64,000 nt of DNA, taken from assembly GCA_955652705.1 (NCBI GenBank), contig CATPBK010000080.1, forward strand, positions 1-64,000, given 5' to 3'. Below the pieces are notes generated by a model, which saw only the letters and a list, made by a program, of their open reading frames with translations, searched no databases and was not told where the DNA came from. The translations under genes were made by a program, and so were the position numbers. Of the stretch, positions 24,773 through 33,772 are shown one piece after another (the stretch's first letter is position 1; every line of letters begins with the position of its first letter). The stretch comes from Candidatus Dormiibacterota bacterium. GTDB taxonomy: Bacteria; Chloroflexota; Dormibacteria; Dormibacterales; Dormibacteraceae.

Positions 24773-24834
24773 GGTGCTGGATCGTAGACCGAGCGATCGG
24801 GCCGGTGCGAAGTGGACCTAGACCACGCTTGCTC

Positions 24835-24840
24835 TAAGGT
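24835..24840 (+). promoter_or_regulatory. -10 element of MBL hydrolase gene, leaderless
   Basis: TAAGGT, then GGCCCG (6 nt), then GTG at 24847. Confidence 0.55.
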
Positions 24841-24846
24841 GGCCCG

Positions 24847-25554
24847 GTGAGGATCACCCGCCATGGTGCCCATCTGGTCCAGCTGACGCGCTACCCCGCC
24901 GTCTTCCCGATGAACTGCTACCTGGTCCTGGAGGATGACGGGCTGACCCTTGTCGACAGCACGATGTCATCGCCCGCCGCTGACGTCGCGGCGGAGGCAC
25001 AAAACCTGAGGCTCGAGCTCCGGCGCATCGCCTTGACGCACGCCCACGGGGACCACATCGGCGGGGTGGCCGGAGCCCGAGAGCGTTTCCCTGGCGTCGA
25101 GATATCGATCGGCGAGCGCGAGGCGCGACTCCTGGCGGGTGACAAGACGCTGGACAAGGAGGAGCCGCAGACGCCGGTGAAGGGCTGGTTCATGAAGGTC
25201 GAATGGAGGCCCGACCGGCTGCTGAAGCCGGGCGACCGCGTGGGCTCACTCGAGGTGGTGGCGGCGGCAGGTCACACTCCGGGCCAGGTCGCCTTCCTCG
25301 ACGTCCGCGACCGCAGCCTCATCGCCGGGGATGCCATGCAGACGCGAGGCGGCATCGCCGTGTCGGGGCGGGTGGTGCCGCTCTTCCCCTTCCCCGCGCT
25401 GGCCACCTGGCACAAGCCAAGCGCGTTGGCTACCGCCGAAACGCTGCGCCGGCTGGATCCAGCGCGCCTTGCGGTGGGGCATGGCGACGTGCTCGAAGCT
25501 CCGGCGGAGGCGATGGATCGCGCCATCGAGTCAGCTCGCCGGGCATTCGCCTGA
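24847..25554 (+). CDS. Metallo-beta-lactamase-fold hydrolase
   Basis: 235 residues, GTG start. Dinuclear metal motif THAHGDHIGG, later His in AAGHTPGQVAFLD, bridging Asp in LIAGDAMQT and final GHGDVLEAP. Layout of glyoxalase-II/YcbL-like single-domain enzymes. The hydrolysed substrate is not deducible. Divergent from the DUF393 gene. Confidence 0.88.
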   Translation: MRITRHGAHLVQLTRYPAVFPMNCYLVLEDDGLTLVDSTMSSPAADVAAEAQNLRLELRRIALTHAHGDHIGGVAGARERFPGVEISIGEREARLLAGDKTLDKEEPQTPVKGWFMKVEWRPDRLLKPGDRVGSLEVVAAAGHTPGQVAFLDVRDRSLIAGDAMQTRGGIAVSGRVVPLFPFPALATWHKPSALATAETLRRLDPARLAVGHGDVLEAPAEAMDRAIESARRAFA

Positions 25555-25618
25555 CGGGGCGATCTGTCAACGATGTCTCGGGGCATGAAAGTCCATGCGT
25601 CGCCAGCTGAACCACCCT

Positions 25619-25909
25619 CTACGGACGGCGAAGACTACGCCAAACGAGAATGCCAAGTACGCCCAAGAAAATGAAACAAGACGCCCCAACGAGTCCGATG
25701 ACGCCGACTACAACGTTGGTGGTCCCGCCCTTCGCGAGTAGGCTGACACCCATTCCCACAGCAAGGATGGCAACGATCAGCGAACCAACGCCGAAGGCTA
25801 GTGGGTTGACCGGTGGCTTGCCAAGGCTTCTAAAGCGATTCGACGGCAAGTCGTCCTTCCTCCGGGCGTCCGTTCCACGGATACGTCGACGGTGGATGTC
25901 GCGTGCCAT
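25619..25909 (-). CDS. Small unknown membrane protein (96 residues)
   Basis: Basic N-terminus with many Arg, then two hydrophobic helices (FGVGSLIVAILAVGMGVSLL and VVGVIGLVGASCFIFLGVLG) and a basic tail. Lower GC and different codon use from neighbours. No family recognised. Confidence 0.55.
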   Translation of the reverse strand: MARDIHRRRIRGTDARRKDDLPSNRFRSLGKPPVNPLAFGVGSLIVAILAVGMGVSLLAKGGTTNVVVGVIGLVGASCFIFLGVLGILVWRSLRRP

Positions 25910-25971
25910 ACTGGCCGCGGAATGAGGTCCATGATCGGTCTGCCGATGTGTGATATTCAGGAGGCGAAGCC

Positions 25972-26055
25972 TTGAATGCGCGAAACATCGTCGGTATCGT
26001 GGTGGCGGTTATCGTCGTCTACTTGATACTCCACTTCTTGTTCCACGTGATCTGA
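25972..26055 (+). CDS. 27-residue single-pass membrane peptide
   Basis: TTG start 7 bases after a perfect AGGAGG. Peptide MNARNIVGIVVAVIVVYL continuing ILHFLFHVI: a charged N-tip and one hydrophobic helix. TGATAT lies just upstream as a possible -10. The strong ribosome site makes it credible. It may be a membrane microprotein. Confidence 0.6.
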   Translation: MNARNIVGIVVAVIVVYLILHFLFHVI

Positions 26056-26194
26056 AAGCTGAAGCCCTACCTGCGCCCAGTGTGAGAACTGTGCGGACCT
26101 CGCGACGGTGAGGGCAAGTGGAACACGCCACGCTAGCGAGATGTCTAGCGAGACGTCGGCGAGGGGCCGCTGGCGGAAGGATTCCCTCTGAAAC

Positions 26195-26284
26195 TGGCGG
26201 AGCGAGAGGGATTCGAACCCCCGAAGGCTTGCGCCTTAGCGGTTTTCAAGACCGCCGCCATCAACCGGACTCGGCCATCGCTCC
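26195..26284 (-). tRNA. tRNA-Ser (anticodon TGA)
   Basis: Minus strand: acceptor GGAGCGA pairs with TCGCTCC. Anticodon stem GGCGGT/ACCGCT region with loop CTTGAAA, anticodon TGA (26246-26248), a long variable arm, T-loop GTTCGAATC and encoded CCA. It reads UCA codons; this is not tRNA-Sec. Confidence 0.96.
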
Positions 26285-26308
26285 GGCAGGCAGTCTACCG
26301 GCCCGATA

Positions 26309-27415
26309 ATGCTGCCGTTGGCCGTCCTAGACCCTGGTCCTGAGGTCACCGGCGAGGTCACCGTCGACTGGGTGAAGCACGTCCTCCGCAGGGCCGGCGT
26401 GATGCCGGGCTCCGACATCGTGAGCGTCGAGAAGGAGAGCCTGGGCGCCGGAGCTGGCAGCTGGGGCGAGCTCTGGCGGCTGCGTCTGCACTACGGGGCG
26501 GGCGCCGCCCGAGGCCCAGCGTCGGTCGTGCTCAAGCTCGGAACCCGCGTCCCGGCGAACCTCGCGCTGCCCCGCCTCTTGGGTCTTTACGAGCGCGAGT
26601 CCCGCTTCTACGCCGAGGTCGCACCCCAAGGCACGATCCGGACCCCGGCCTGCTACTGGAACCGCTACGAGGCGACCTCCCAACGCTGCGGGCTCCTGCT
26701 CGAGGACTTGAGCCACCTGCGCGCCGTGGACGAGCTGGAGGGGCTAGGCGTCGAGGACGCGCTCGCCATCGTCGACCAGCTGGGGCGATTCCATGCGGCG
26801 AGGTGGCAGCATCCGCAGCTGGACAGGTTTGACTGGGCGCAGGCGCTAAACGGGCCCGCGAACAGTCTCGCGGCCGGCTTCTACAGGGAATACTGGCCGC
26901 AGTTCGTAGCTGGCTATCAAGACGAGCTTCCACCCTCTGCGATCAAGCTGGGGGCGCTGGTGCGGGACCGGTTCCCCGAGGTCCTCGACCGGCTCGCCGA
27001 GCCGCCCGCGACCCTTGTCCATGGCGACGTTCGGCCCAACAACCTGTTCTTCCCGCCCGCCGGTGAGTCGGGTGATGTGGTGTTCGCCGACTGGCAGTTG
27101 GTAGGCCGCGGCCGCGCCGCCTTCGACGTCGCCTCGCTGTTGAGCCGCGCCATGACCGTCGAAGATCGCCGGCGCTACGAGGCCGCGATCGTGCGGCGAT
27201 GGCACCAATCACTGGTCAGCGCCGGCGTGCCCGATTACAGAGCGGAGACCGCCTTCGACGATTACCGGCTGGGGATCCTCTTCTTTTACGTTTTCGCGGT
27301 CCGGGGAGTAGGGGTTGAGCGGGCGAACGAGCGAGCGGTAGCATTCGCGCACGCCGAGGCCAAGCGCATCTTCACGGCTGGTCTGGACCTCGACCTCGGC
27401 TTGCTGCTTGCCTAG
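26309..27415 (+). CDS. Aminoglycoside phosphotransferase/ecdysteroid-kinase-like protein
   Basis: 368 residues with a kinase-like fold. VVLKLGTRV is the ATP-site Lys strand, catalytic loop LVHGDVRPNNLFF, and VVFADWQLVG is the metal-binding DFG equivalent. The long N-terminal lobe and ILFFYVFAVRG near the end resemble DUF1679/EcKL-type kinases. Substrate unknown. The end overlaps the convergent GH42 gene by 44 bases. Confidence 0.8.
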   Translation: MLPLAVLDPGPEVTGEVTVDWVKHVLRRAGVMPGSDIVSVEKESLGAGAGSWGELWRLRLHYGAGAARGPASVVLKLGTRVPANLALPRLLGLYERESRFYAEVAPQGTIRTPACYWNRYEATSQRCGLLLEDLSHLRAVDELEGLGVEDALAIVDQLGRFHAARWQHPQLDRFDWAQALNGPANSLAAGFYREYWPQFVAGYQDELPPSAIKLGALVRDRFPEVLDRLAEPPATLVHGDVRPNNLFFPPAGESGDVVFADWQLVGRGRAAFDVASLLSRAMTVEDRRRYEAAIVRRWHQSLVSAGVPDYRAETAFDDYRLGILFFYVFAVRGVGVERANERAVAFAHAEAKRIFTAGLDLDLGLLLA

Positions 27416-29441
27416 GGAGAGAGTCCTCCTTGATGATGGCCACGCCGTAGTCGGCGATGCGCAGCCGGCCGGCGGCGATGCGCTCACCAGTGAGCGCGTC
27501 CACACCCGGCCCGACCTCAACTTCGACCTCCGCATCGCGGTGGTTGAGCAAGAAGAGGTACGACCCGGCCGCGCCATTGCGGCGAACCGCTTCAACACCG
27601 GACGGCGCGTCCCCAACGGTCGCCACGCCCGCCTCCGTCCAGGCCTTCTCCAGGAGCGCGCCCATCGCGATCGAATCCAGCGTGGTCCCGATGTAGTAGG
27701 CGGCGCCGCGCCCGAACTCATGCCTGGTGACCGCCGGCTCGGCTTCCAGGTCACCGTCGTCAAACCGCGCGAGCACCTCGGCGCCCGCCGGGCGGATCAG
27801 CTCGCTCCAGGTCCGCCCGGTCGCGCGCTGGCCTCCCCCGAAGCGGACCGGAACTGTTTCCGCCTCGGCGAGGGGCGCGAAGTCCTCCACGCGCAGCCCA
27901 AGCATCTCCGCGAAGGGAGCTGGGTAGCCGCCGAGCCGGATCTGGTCCGCGGGGTCGACGATGCCGCTGAAGTAAGACATGACCAGCCTGCCGCCCCCGG
28001 AAACGTAGGCCGTGAGCCCGGCTGCCGCCGCGTCGGAGACCAGGTACAGGTTCGGAACCAGCACCAGTTTGTAGGCCTTGAGGTCGGCCTCCGGATGGGC
28101 GAAGTCGGCAGTGATGTTGGCCCGGTACAGGGGCGCGTAGTAGGCCTGCACCTGTTCCAGCGCGCGGACGTTGGCCGACGGCTTGGATGGCTGCTCCAGC
28201 GCCCACCAGCTCTCCCAGTCGAAGACGATCGCGACCTCGGCCGGCACCCGGCTGCCGCAGAGGGCGTCGAGCCGGCCGAGCTCGGAGCCAACCTGGACCA
28301 CCTCCCGCCAGGTCGGCCAGGACTCGATCGGGCCGTGCGGAACCATGGCGCTGTGGAACTTCTCGGCTCCAGAGCGCGACTGCCGCCACTGGAAGAAGAG
28401 CACGCCGTCGGCGCCGCGCGCGACCGCCTGGAAGCTCCAGAGTCGCATCTGGCCCGGGCTCTTGGGAACGTTGACCGGGCGCCAGTTGACGCGGCTGGTG
28501 GTTTGCTCCATGAGGATCCAGGGCCTCCCCTGCCCGAGCGAACGCATCAAGTCGCCGGCCATGGCAGCGTCGAGGCTGGACGCCTCCGGCTCGCTCGGGT
28601 CCTGGTAGACGTCATCGCTGACGATGTCCTCGTGCGCAGCCCACTTCCAGTAGTCGAGCGGCTTGAAGAACCGCATGAAGTTGGTGGTGATCGGGACGCC
28701 AGGCGTGGCTTTGGCGAGGACCGCCCGCTCGACCTCGTAGCAGGCGAGAAGAGCGTCCGAGCTGAACCGCAGAAAGTCTAAACACTGGCTCGGGTTGGGC
28801 CAGGTCGGCGCCTGGCGAGGCGGCAGGATCTCCTCCCAGTCCGAGTAGCGCTGCGACCAGAAGTCGGTTCCCCAGGCCCTGTTGAGCCCCTCGAGCGAGC
28901 CGTAACGATCCCGCAGCCAGGCGCGGAAATCGCGCGCGGAGACGTCGCAGTAACAGGCCGCCACGTGGCAGCCGTACTCGTTCCCGACGTGCCACATCAC
29001 CAGCGCCGGGTGGTCCTTGTAGCGCGCCGAGAGCCGCTCCACGAGGTTGCGTGCCGCGTCCCGATAGACCGGACTCGACGGGCAGTAGTGCTGGCGCGCT
29101 CCTGGCCAGAGCCGAACGCCGTCCGCCAGCACCGGCAGCATCTCCGGGTGCTGATGCGACAGCCAGGGAGGCGGCGACGCCGTCGCCGTCGCCAGGTCGA
29201 CCTTGATGCCGCCTTCGTTGAGGAGATCCATGACCCGGTCCAACCACTCGAAGTCGAATTCGTCCGGGCCAGGCTGCAGCCGCGACCAGGAGAAGATGCC
29301 GAGGTTGACGAGGTTGACGCCGGCCTCGCGCATCAGGCGAACGTCGTCCGGCCAGACGTCTTCAGGCCACTGGTCCGGGTTGTAGTCGCCGCCGTACAGC
29401 AGGTGCGGCAGCCGGGCTTTCAGGAGCGGGCCGGCGCTCAG
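27372..29441 (-). CDS. Beta-galactosidase, GH42 family, CTG start
   Basis: 689 residues. TIM barrel begins LLYGGDYNPDQWPEDVW. Acid/base Glu in MWHVGNEYGCH (about residue 152), nucleophile Glu in ILMEQTTSRVNW (about 312), then trimerisation and beta domains (ANITADFAHPEADL, TALTGERIAAGRL-like end). It hydrolyses terminal beta-galactosides. No ATG, GTG or TTG precedes the barrel within this frame until well inside the permease gene. CTG at 29441 overlaps the permease TGA (CTGA) behind AAAAGG and is the best start. Encoded with a sugar ABC importer, so it likely splits the imported oligosaccharide. Confidence 0.92.
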   Translation of the reverse strand: MSAGPLLKARLPHLLYGGDYNPDQWPEDVWPDDVRLMREAGVNLVNLGIFSWSRLQPGPDEFDFEWLDRVMDLLNEGGIKVDLATATASPPPWLSHQHPEMLPVLADGVRLWPGARQHYCPSSPVYRDAARNLVERLSARYKDHPALVMWHVGNEYGCHVAACYCDVSARDFRAWLRDRYGSLEGLNRAWGTDFWSQRYSDWEEILPPRQAPTWPNPSQCLDFLRFSSDALLACYEVERAVLAKATPGVPITTNFMRFFKPLDYWKWAAHEDIVSDDVYQDPSEPEASSLDAAMAGDLMRSLGQGRPWILMEQTTSRVNWRPVNVPKSPGQMRLWSFQAVARGADGVLFFQWRQSRSGAEKFHSAMVPHGPIESWPTWREVVQVGSELGRLDALCGSRVPAEVAIVFDWESWWALEQPSKPSANVRALEQVQAYYAPLYRANITADFAHPEADLKAYKLVLVPNLYLVSDAAAAGLTAYVSGGGRLVMSYFSGIVDPADQIRLGGYPAPFAEMLGLRVEDFAPLAEAETVPVRFGGGQRATGRTWSELIRPAGAEVLARFDDGDLEAEPAVTRHEFGRGAAYYIGTTLDSIAMGALLEKAWTEAGVATVGDAPSGVEAVRRNGAAGSYLFLLNHRDAEVEVEVGPGVDALTGERIAAGRLRIADYGVAIIKEDSLPRQAASRGRGPDQP

Positions 29442-30346
29442 CCTTTTGTCGCCCCGAGGGTCAAGCCGCGGACGAAGTGCTTCTGGAAGGCGATGAAGAC
29501 GAGAACCGAGGGCACCGCCGCCAGCAGGGCTCCCGCGGCAAGCAGGTTGTAGTTCGTGAAGAACTCGCCTTGCAGGTTGTTCAACGCCGAAACGATCGGC
29601 CGTTTGTCGCCGGTCTTCATCAGGATCAGCGCCCAGAAGAAGTCGTTGTAGATGAACGTGAACAGCAGCGTCGCCATCGCCGCCAGCGCCGGCCGGCAAA
29701 GCGGCAGGATGATGCTCCACCAGATGCGCAGCACATTGGCCCCGTCGACGAGTGCGGACTCGGTGATCTCCTTGGTGATCGTCTTCATGTAGTTGCTGAG
29801 CACGAAGGTGGCGAAGCCGGTTTGGAAGACGATGTGGATGAGGATCACCCCGATGTACTGGTCGTAGAGGAGCCCGTTGTCGCTAACAAAGTCGGGCAGC
29901 GGAGTGTTCAAGTAGATCCAGTAGAGCGGAATGATGATGACCTGCGCCGGGAGGAGGTTGCCGGCGGTGAAGATCATCAGCACCAGCACGTTGAACTTCC
30001 AGTTGAACTGCGAGATCGAGAAGGCCAGCATCGAGGCGACGAGCAGCGTCACGATCACGCCCGGCACCGCGATGTAGAGCGTGTTGAGGTAGAAGTACGG
30101 CAGGTTCGCCTGCGTCCAGGCGGTGGTGAAGTTGCCGATGCTGAGGCCTTGCGACGGCAGTGACAGATAACCGTTGAGTGTCGTGTCGCTGATCGACCGC
30201 AATGCTTCGTATACCGCCCACGCCAGCGGGAAGAGCCAGACCAAGCTCATCGCGATCAGGACGCCGTGCAGAGAGGCACGGGACAGCTGCCGGCGCCGGG
30301 GCTGGGGCCGACGCCGAGGACGCGTGAGTGCTGCAGCGACGGCCAT
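29438..30346 (-). CDS. Sugar ABC transporter permease, MalG/CUT1 type
   Basis: 302 residues, about six membrane helices. The coupling motif ESALVDGANVLRIWWSIILP is the EAA loop contacting the ATPase. The basic N-terminus is followed by LIAMSLVWLFPLAWAVYEAL. Its start overlaps the partner permease stop (TGATG). No ATPase gene is in the cluster; a shared MsmX-like ATPase elsewhere is likely. Confidence 0.93.
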   Translation of the reverse strand: MAVAAALTRPRRRPQPRRRQLSRASLHGVLIAMSLVWLFPLAWAVYEALRSISDTTLNGYLSLPSQGLSIGNFTTAWTQANLPYFYLNTLYIAVPGVIVTLLVASMLAFSISQFNWKFNVLVLMIFTAGNLLPAQVIIIPLYWIYLNTPLPDFVSDNGLLYDQYIGVILIHIVFQTGFATFVLSNYMKTITKEITESALVDGANVLRIWWSIILPLCRPALAAMATLLFTFIYNDFFWALILMKTGDKRPIVSALNNLQGEFFTNYNLLAAGALLAAVPSVLVFIAFQKHFVRGLTLGATKG

Positions 30347-31320
30347 CAGGTCGGGTTCCGATTGACGCTGACGAGGAACGTCACGATCGGCACCAAAGAG
30401 ATGGTCAGCAGGACGACGGCGATGGCCGAACCGAAGCCGACCAGGCTCGCCTCGCTGATGCTGTTGTTGGTGATCAGCGTCGAGAGCAGCTCGAGCCCGT
30501 TCTTGCCGCGGTTGATGATGTAGGCGATATCGAACGCGCGCAAGGATTCGATGGTCGTGATGACGACGATGATGACGTTGATCGGAGCCATCACGGGGAA
30601 CACCACCCAGAAGAATGTCTGCCGCTCCGTGGCTCCGTCGACCTTAGCCGCTTCGCGCAGCGAGGGATCGACGCTTTTGAGACCAGCCAGGTAGAGGACC
30701 ATCACGTAGCCGACGTGGCGCCAGCTGGCTGCGACCACCGCGGCCAGCAAGTTGATGTTCGGGTTTCCCAGCCAGTCGATGATGTGGTGGCTTTTCACGA
30801 GCCCGAGCGCGTTGTTGATGAACCCGTCCGTGGGCGCGTACTGCAGCTCCCAGATGAAGCCCACGACCACGAGAGGCAGGACGACTGGGATGAAGAAAAT
30901 GCTCTGGTAGATCCGGGTGCCGCGGATCTCGCGATCGAGCAGCACCGCCAGGAAGATCCCGAGCGGCGTCGCGACCAGGGTCAAAAAGGCGAGCCAGATG
31001 ATGTTGTGGTAGAGGGCGGGCCGGAAGAACAGGTAGGAGCCGAAGAGGTTCTCGTAGTTCTTCACCCCGATGAAGTTCTGTGCGGTGACGGACCCGATCC
31101 CGTCCCAGTTCGTGAACGAAAGCACGACCGAAGCGAGAGTGGGCCCCCAGATCAGCGCGAGGTCGAACGCGAGCGGGATGCCGACCATCAGCCCGAGGAT
31201 GAGCTTGTCGTGGCGCGTGAGCAGGCTGAAGCGCCGGCGGCGCCTGGAGACGAGCACCCCCGCCCCGGCCTTCTGGCCGGCCGCGGCGGGGGCAGCGCCC
31301 GTCGTCGTGGTTTCAGCCAC
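30346..31320 (-). CDS. Sugar ABC transporter permease, MalF/CUT1 type
   Basis: 324 residues, GTG start, six helices. EAA loop: LREAAKVDGATERQTFFWVVFP. N-terminus is low-complexity Ala/Thr. Partner of the MalG-type permease downstream and the binding protein upstream. Confidence 0.93.
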   Translation of the reverse strand: MAETTTTGAAPAAAGQKAGAGVLVSRRRRRFSLLTRHDKLILGLMVGIPLAFDLALIWGPTLASVVLSFTNWDGIGSVTAQNFIGVKNYENLFGSYLFFRPALYHNIIWLAFLTLVATPLGIFLAVLLDREIRGTRIYQSIFFIPVVLPLVVVGFIWELQYAPTDGFINNALGLVKSHHIIDWLGNPNINLLAAVVAASWRHVGYVMVLYLAGLKSVDPSLREAAKVDGATERQTFFWVVFPVMAPINVIIVVITTIESLRAFDIAYIINRGKNGLELLSTLITNNSISEASLVGFGSAIAVVLLTISLVPIVTFLVSVNRNPT

Positions 31321-31343
31321 GGCTTAGATTCTGATGCTTGCCG

Positions 31344-32696
31344 CTATGCCTCCGGCGGAAGCGAATCCCAGAACTGCTGCATCTTGCCCTGGAGGGATGT
31401 GATGTTGCCTTTGGGGCTCTGGAGGTAGGAGAGCAGGAAGCTCTGCATCCCGTTGGGGCCGGCGAAGTCTGGCCGCGAGTCGCGGTCGAAGAACTGGGTG
31501 ATCCGCTTCGCGTTCTTGATGATCTCGACCGCCTTCTTCGTTAAGGCGTCGTAGCCGCTGGTGTCGGTGTCGTTAGCGACCGGGATCACGCCCGGTGCGG
31601 CGGTGGAGGCGATCAGCTGGGTCGATCCCTTGGACCAGAACTGCAGATAAGCGTTGGCCTGGCCCCGCTCCTTGCTCAGCGTCGGCGACTTCTTTGTCAT
31701 CATCACGACGTCGATCGGCGCGTCGAGCGCCTTCTCGGCGTCGTACTGGGTCCCAAGGTCCGGAAACGCGAAGAAGTCGAGGTCGGCGAGGTCGGCCGCG
31801 CTGGCCGACGCGAACTGCTGGGACACGAAGAGCCCGAGAACGTACATGCCGGCCTTCTTTTGGACCAGCAGTTGGGCCGCCTGCTGCCAGGTCATCCCGG
31901 CGAGGCCGTCGTTGTAGTAGGGCGCGATCTCGGCCCACTTCGAGAAGACGTTGGCGACCCGCGGGTCGGTGAACTTCTGCTTGCCGGTCAGGAGCTCGAC
32001 GTGGAAGTCGTAGCCGTTCAGCCGCAGGTTCAGGATGTCGAAGGTGCCCTGGGCCGGCCAGCCGTCCTTGTCGCCCATCGCGAGCGGGGTGAGGCCGTCC
32101 TTCTGCATCTGGACGCAGAGCGCCTTGAACGCGTCCCAGGTGGTCGGGACCTTGTACCCCTTGTCGGCGAAAACGCTCTTGCGGTAGAAGACCGCCCACG
32201 GGTAGTAGTCGACGGGGATGCCGTAGAAATGGCCGTCGTTTCCCTTCACCGACGTCGCGAAGGCATCGGTGAAATTGCTCTTCACCTTGTCCCAGACATC
32301 GTCGATCGACGACACCAGCCCCTTGTCGGCAAAGAACCGCATCCGGTGCCCGGAGAACCACGTGAAGACGTCCTCCGGGGTGCCCTGGAGGTAGGAGGTG
32401 ATCTGGTCCTGGAACGTGCCGTGGTCCACAGTGTTCAGCTTGACGACGGTTCCACCGTTGGCCTTCGTGAAAGCTGCGTTGACCATCTCCATGCCCTTCT
32501 TGGGCAAGGGGTCCGATGCGTTGCTGCCCACCGTGACGGTGCCACCGGTCGAGGTGGTGCTCCCGCCGCTCGTGGTTCCGCTCGAGCAGGCGGCCAGAAA
32601 GGCGGCCACGCTGCTGTAGCCCATGATCTTGAGGACGTCGCGCCGCGAGAGATCGAGATCCAGCGCGGACGGCCCAAACGGCGGTTTGTTGCCCAT
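31344..32696 (-). CDS. Sugar ABC transporter substrate-binding lipoprotein
   Basis: 450 residues. Start at ATG (MGNKPPFGPSALDLD) behind a strong AGGAGG. Twin-arginine-like signal SRRDVLKIMGYSSVAAFLAAC with the lipobox Cys, then a Ser/Thr/Gly linker and a family-1 binding fold (YLQGTPEDVFTWFSGHRM, VDYYPWAVFYRKSVFADKGY). Delivers an oligosaccharide to the two permeases. Transcribed from a classic promoter with about 150 nt of leader. Confidence 0.93.
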   Translation of the reverse strand: MGNKPPFGPSALDLDLSRRDVLKIMGYSSVAAFLAACSSGTTSGGSTTSTGGTVTVGSNASDPLPKKGMEMVNAAFTKANGGTVVKLNTVDHGTFQDQITSYLQGTPEDVFTWFSGHRMRFFADKGLVSSIDDVWDKVKSNFTDAFATSVKGNDGHFYGIPVDYYPWAVFYRKSVFADKGYKVPTTWDAFKALCVQMQKDGLTPLAMGDKDGWPAQGTFDILNLRLNGYDFHVELLTGKQKFTDPRVANVFSKWAEIAPYYNDGLAGMTWQQAAQLLVQKKAGMYVLGLFVSQQFASASAADLADLDFFAFPDLGTQYDAEKALDAPIDVVMMTKKSPTLSKERGQANAYLQFWSKGSTQLIASTAAPGVIPVANDTDTSGYDALTKKAVEIIKNAKRITQFFDRDSRPDFAGPNGMQSFLLSYLQSPKGNITSLQGKMQQFWDSLPPEA

Positions 32697-32851
32697 CTGT
32701 TTCCTCCTACACACCGCTGAAGAGAACGGCGGGCCCAGGGGAGCCACCGCGCCCTTGAACACGTACCGACGGGAGAAACCCCGAAGGTTTGGCCTTGGAC
32801 CTCGCCAGAGAACCTGTTCCCCCTCAGCTGGACTCCGTTTCGGGTGCTGAA

Positions 32852-32880
32852 ACTAAAGATCATTTGATCGACTTTGTCAA
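32852..32880 (-). promoter_or_regulatory. Promoter of the sugar ABC/GH42 operon
   Basis: Minus strand: -35 TTGACA (perfect), 17-bp spacer, -10 TTTAGT. The spacer contains one TGATC repeat site, so a bound repressor would block polymerase. Confidence 0.7.
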
Positions 32881-32905
32881 GTCTGAAGCCAATTATCTGA
32901 TCGAC
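32861..32905. promoter_or_regulatory. Likely DeoR operator repeats
   Basis: TGATCGAC occurs twice as a direct repeat (32865-32872 and 32898-32905), 33 bp or three helical turns apart. The first is part of GATCA-tt-TGATC. Both lie between the divergent operon and the deoR-type gene. Confidence 0.55.
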
Positions 32906-32940
32906 CCTGACCGATTCTGTTGTTTTAGCGGTACTTCGGC

Positions 32941-32946
32941 TAGGAT
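32941..32946 (+). promoter_or_regulatory. -10 element of deoR-type gene, leaderless
   Basis: TAGGAT, then TCCGATC (7 nt), then ATG at 32954. Confidence 0.6.
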
Positions 32947-32953
32947 TCCGATC

Positions 32954-33772
32954 ATGCTCATGGCCGAGCGCCGGCGGCTGATCCTGGAGCATGTCCGCCG
33001 CCGAGGCGTCGTCTCCATGCGCGACATGGCCGACCTGCTCGGCACTTCCGAGATCACGGTCAGGCGCGACCTGACGGCGCTGGCAGGCGAGGGACTGGTG
33101 CAGCGCACGCATGGCGGAGCGGTCCTCCCCCACGGGCTGGCGCACGAGCCCACCTACCGCGAGAAGGCGACTCAGGCGGCGGCGGAGAAAGCCGCCATCG
33201 CCCGCCTCGCGGTGCAGCTGGTGCAGCCCGGCGACTCCATCGTCCTGGGGGCGGGCACCACCACGCTGGCGCTCGCGCGCGAGCTGCGCGCGATCCCCGA
33301 GCTCACCGTGGTGACGAACTCGCTTCTTGTGGCCGAGGCGCTGATGGACTCCACCGGCATCGAGCTGCTCCTCACCGGCGGCACGCTCCGGCGCTCCATC
33401 CACGCGTTGGTGGGCCCGCCGGCCGAGCAGTCGCTCCGGGGCCTGCGAGCGTCCCTGGCCTTCCTATCCGGGAATGGCCTCACGGCGCAGCGAGGCTTGA
33501 GCACGCCCAACCTGCTGGTGGCCGCCACCGACCGCGCGCTGGCCGCCGCGGCTCGCCAGATCGTGGTGCTGGCCGACTACACGAAGATCGGCCGCGACAC
33601 CATGTGCCAGACCGTCCCCTCGGCGGCCATTCAGGTCCTGATCACGGACCCGCGCGCCGACCCGGATGAGCTGCGGCTGATCCGGGAGGCCGGCATCGAG
33701 GTCCGCGTGGCGAGCCCCGCCGAGGTGCCCGAGGACGAGTGGGTCGAAGCGCCGGCGATCTCCTCCGGTTAG
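32954..33772 (+). CDS. DeoR-family transcriptional repressor
   Basis: 272 residues. N-terminal winged helix: [45 protein letters not shown]-terminal sugar-phosphate-sensing ISOCOT-like domain ([55 protein letters not shown]). Probably represses the divergent importer/GH42 operon and is relieved by a sugar phosphate. An alternative ATG lies two codons downstream. Confidence 0.92.
   Translation: MLMAERRRLILEHVRRRGVVSMRDMADLLGTSEITVRRDLTALAGEGLVQRTHGGAVLPHGLAHEPTYREKATQAAAEKAAIARLAVQLVQPGDSIVLGAGTTTLALARELRAIPELTVVTNSLLVAEALMDSTGIELLLTGGTLRRSIHALVGPPAEQSLRGLRASLAFLSGNGLTAQRGLSTPNLLVAATDRALAAAARQIVVLADYTKIGRDTMCQTVPSAAIQVLITDPRADPDELRLIREAGIEVRVASPAEVPEDEWVEAPAISSG

Noticed and set aside
26195-26284. 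tRNA with TGA in the anticodon considered as tRNA-Sec
   Set aside because: The anticodon is 5'-TGA-3', which reads UCA. tRNA-Sec would need TCA and an 8-bp acceptor stem. It is an ordinary tRNA-Ser.
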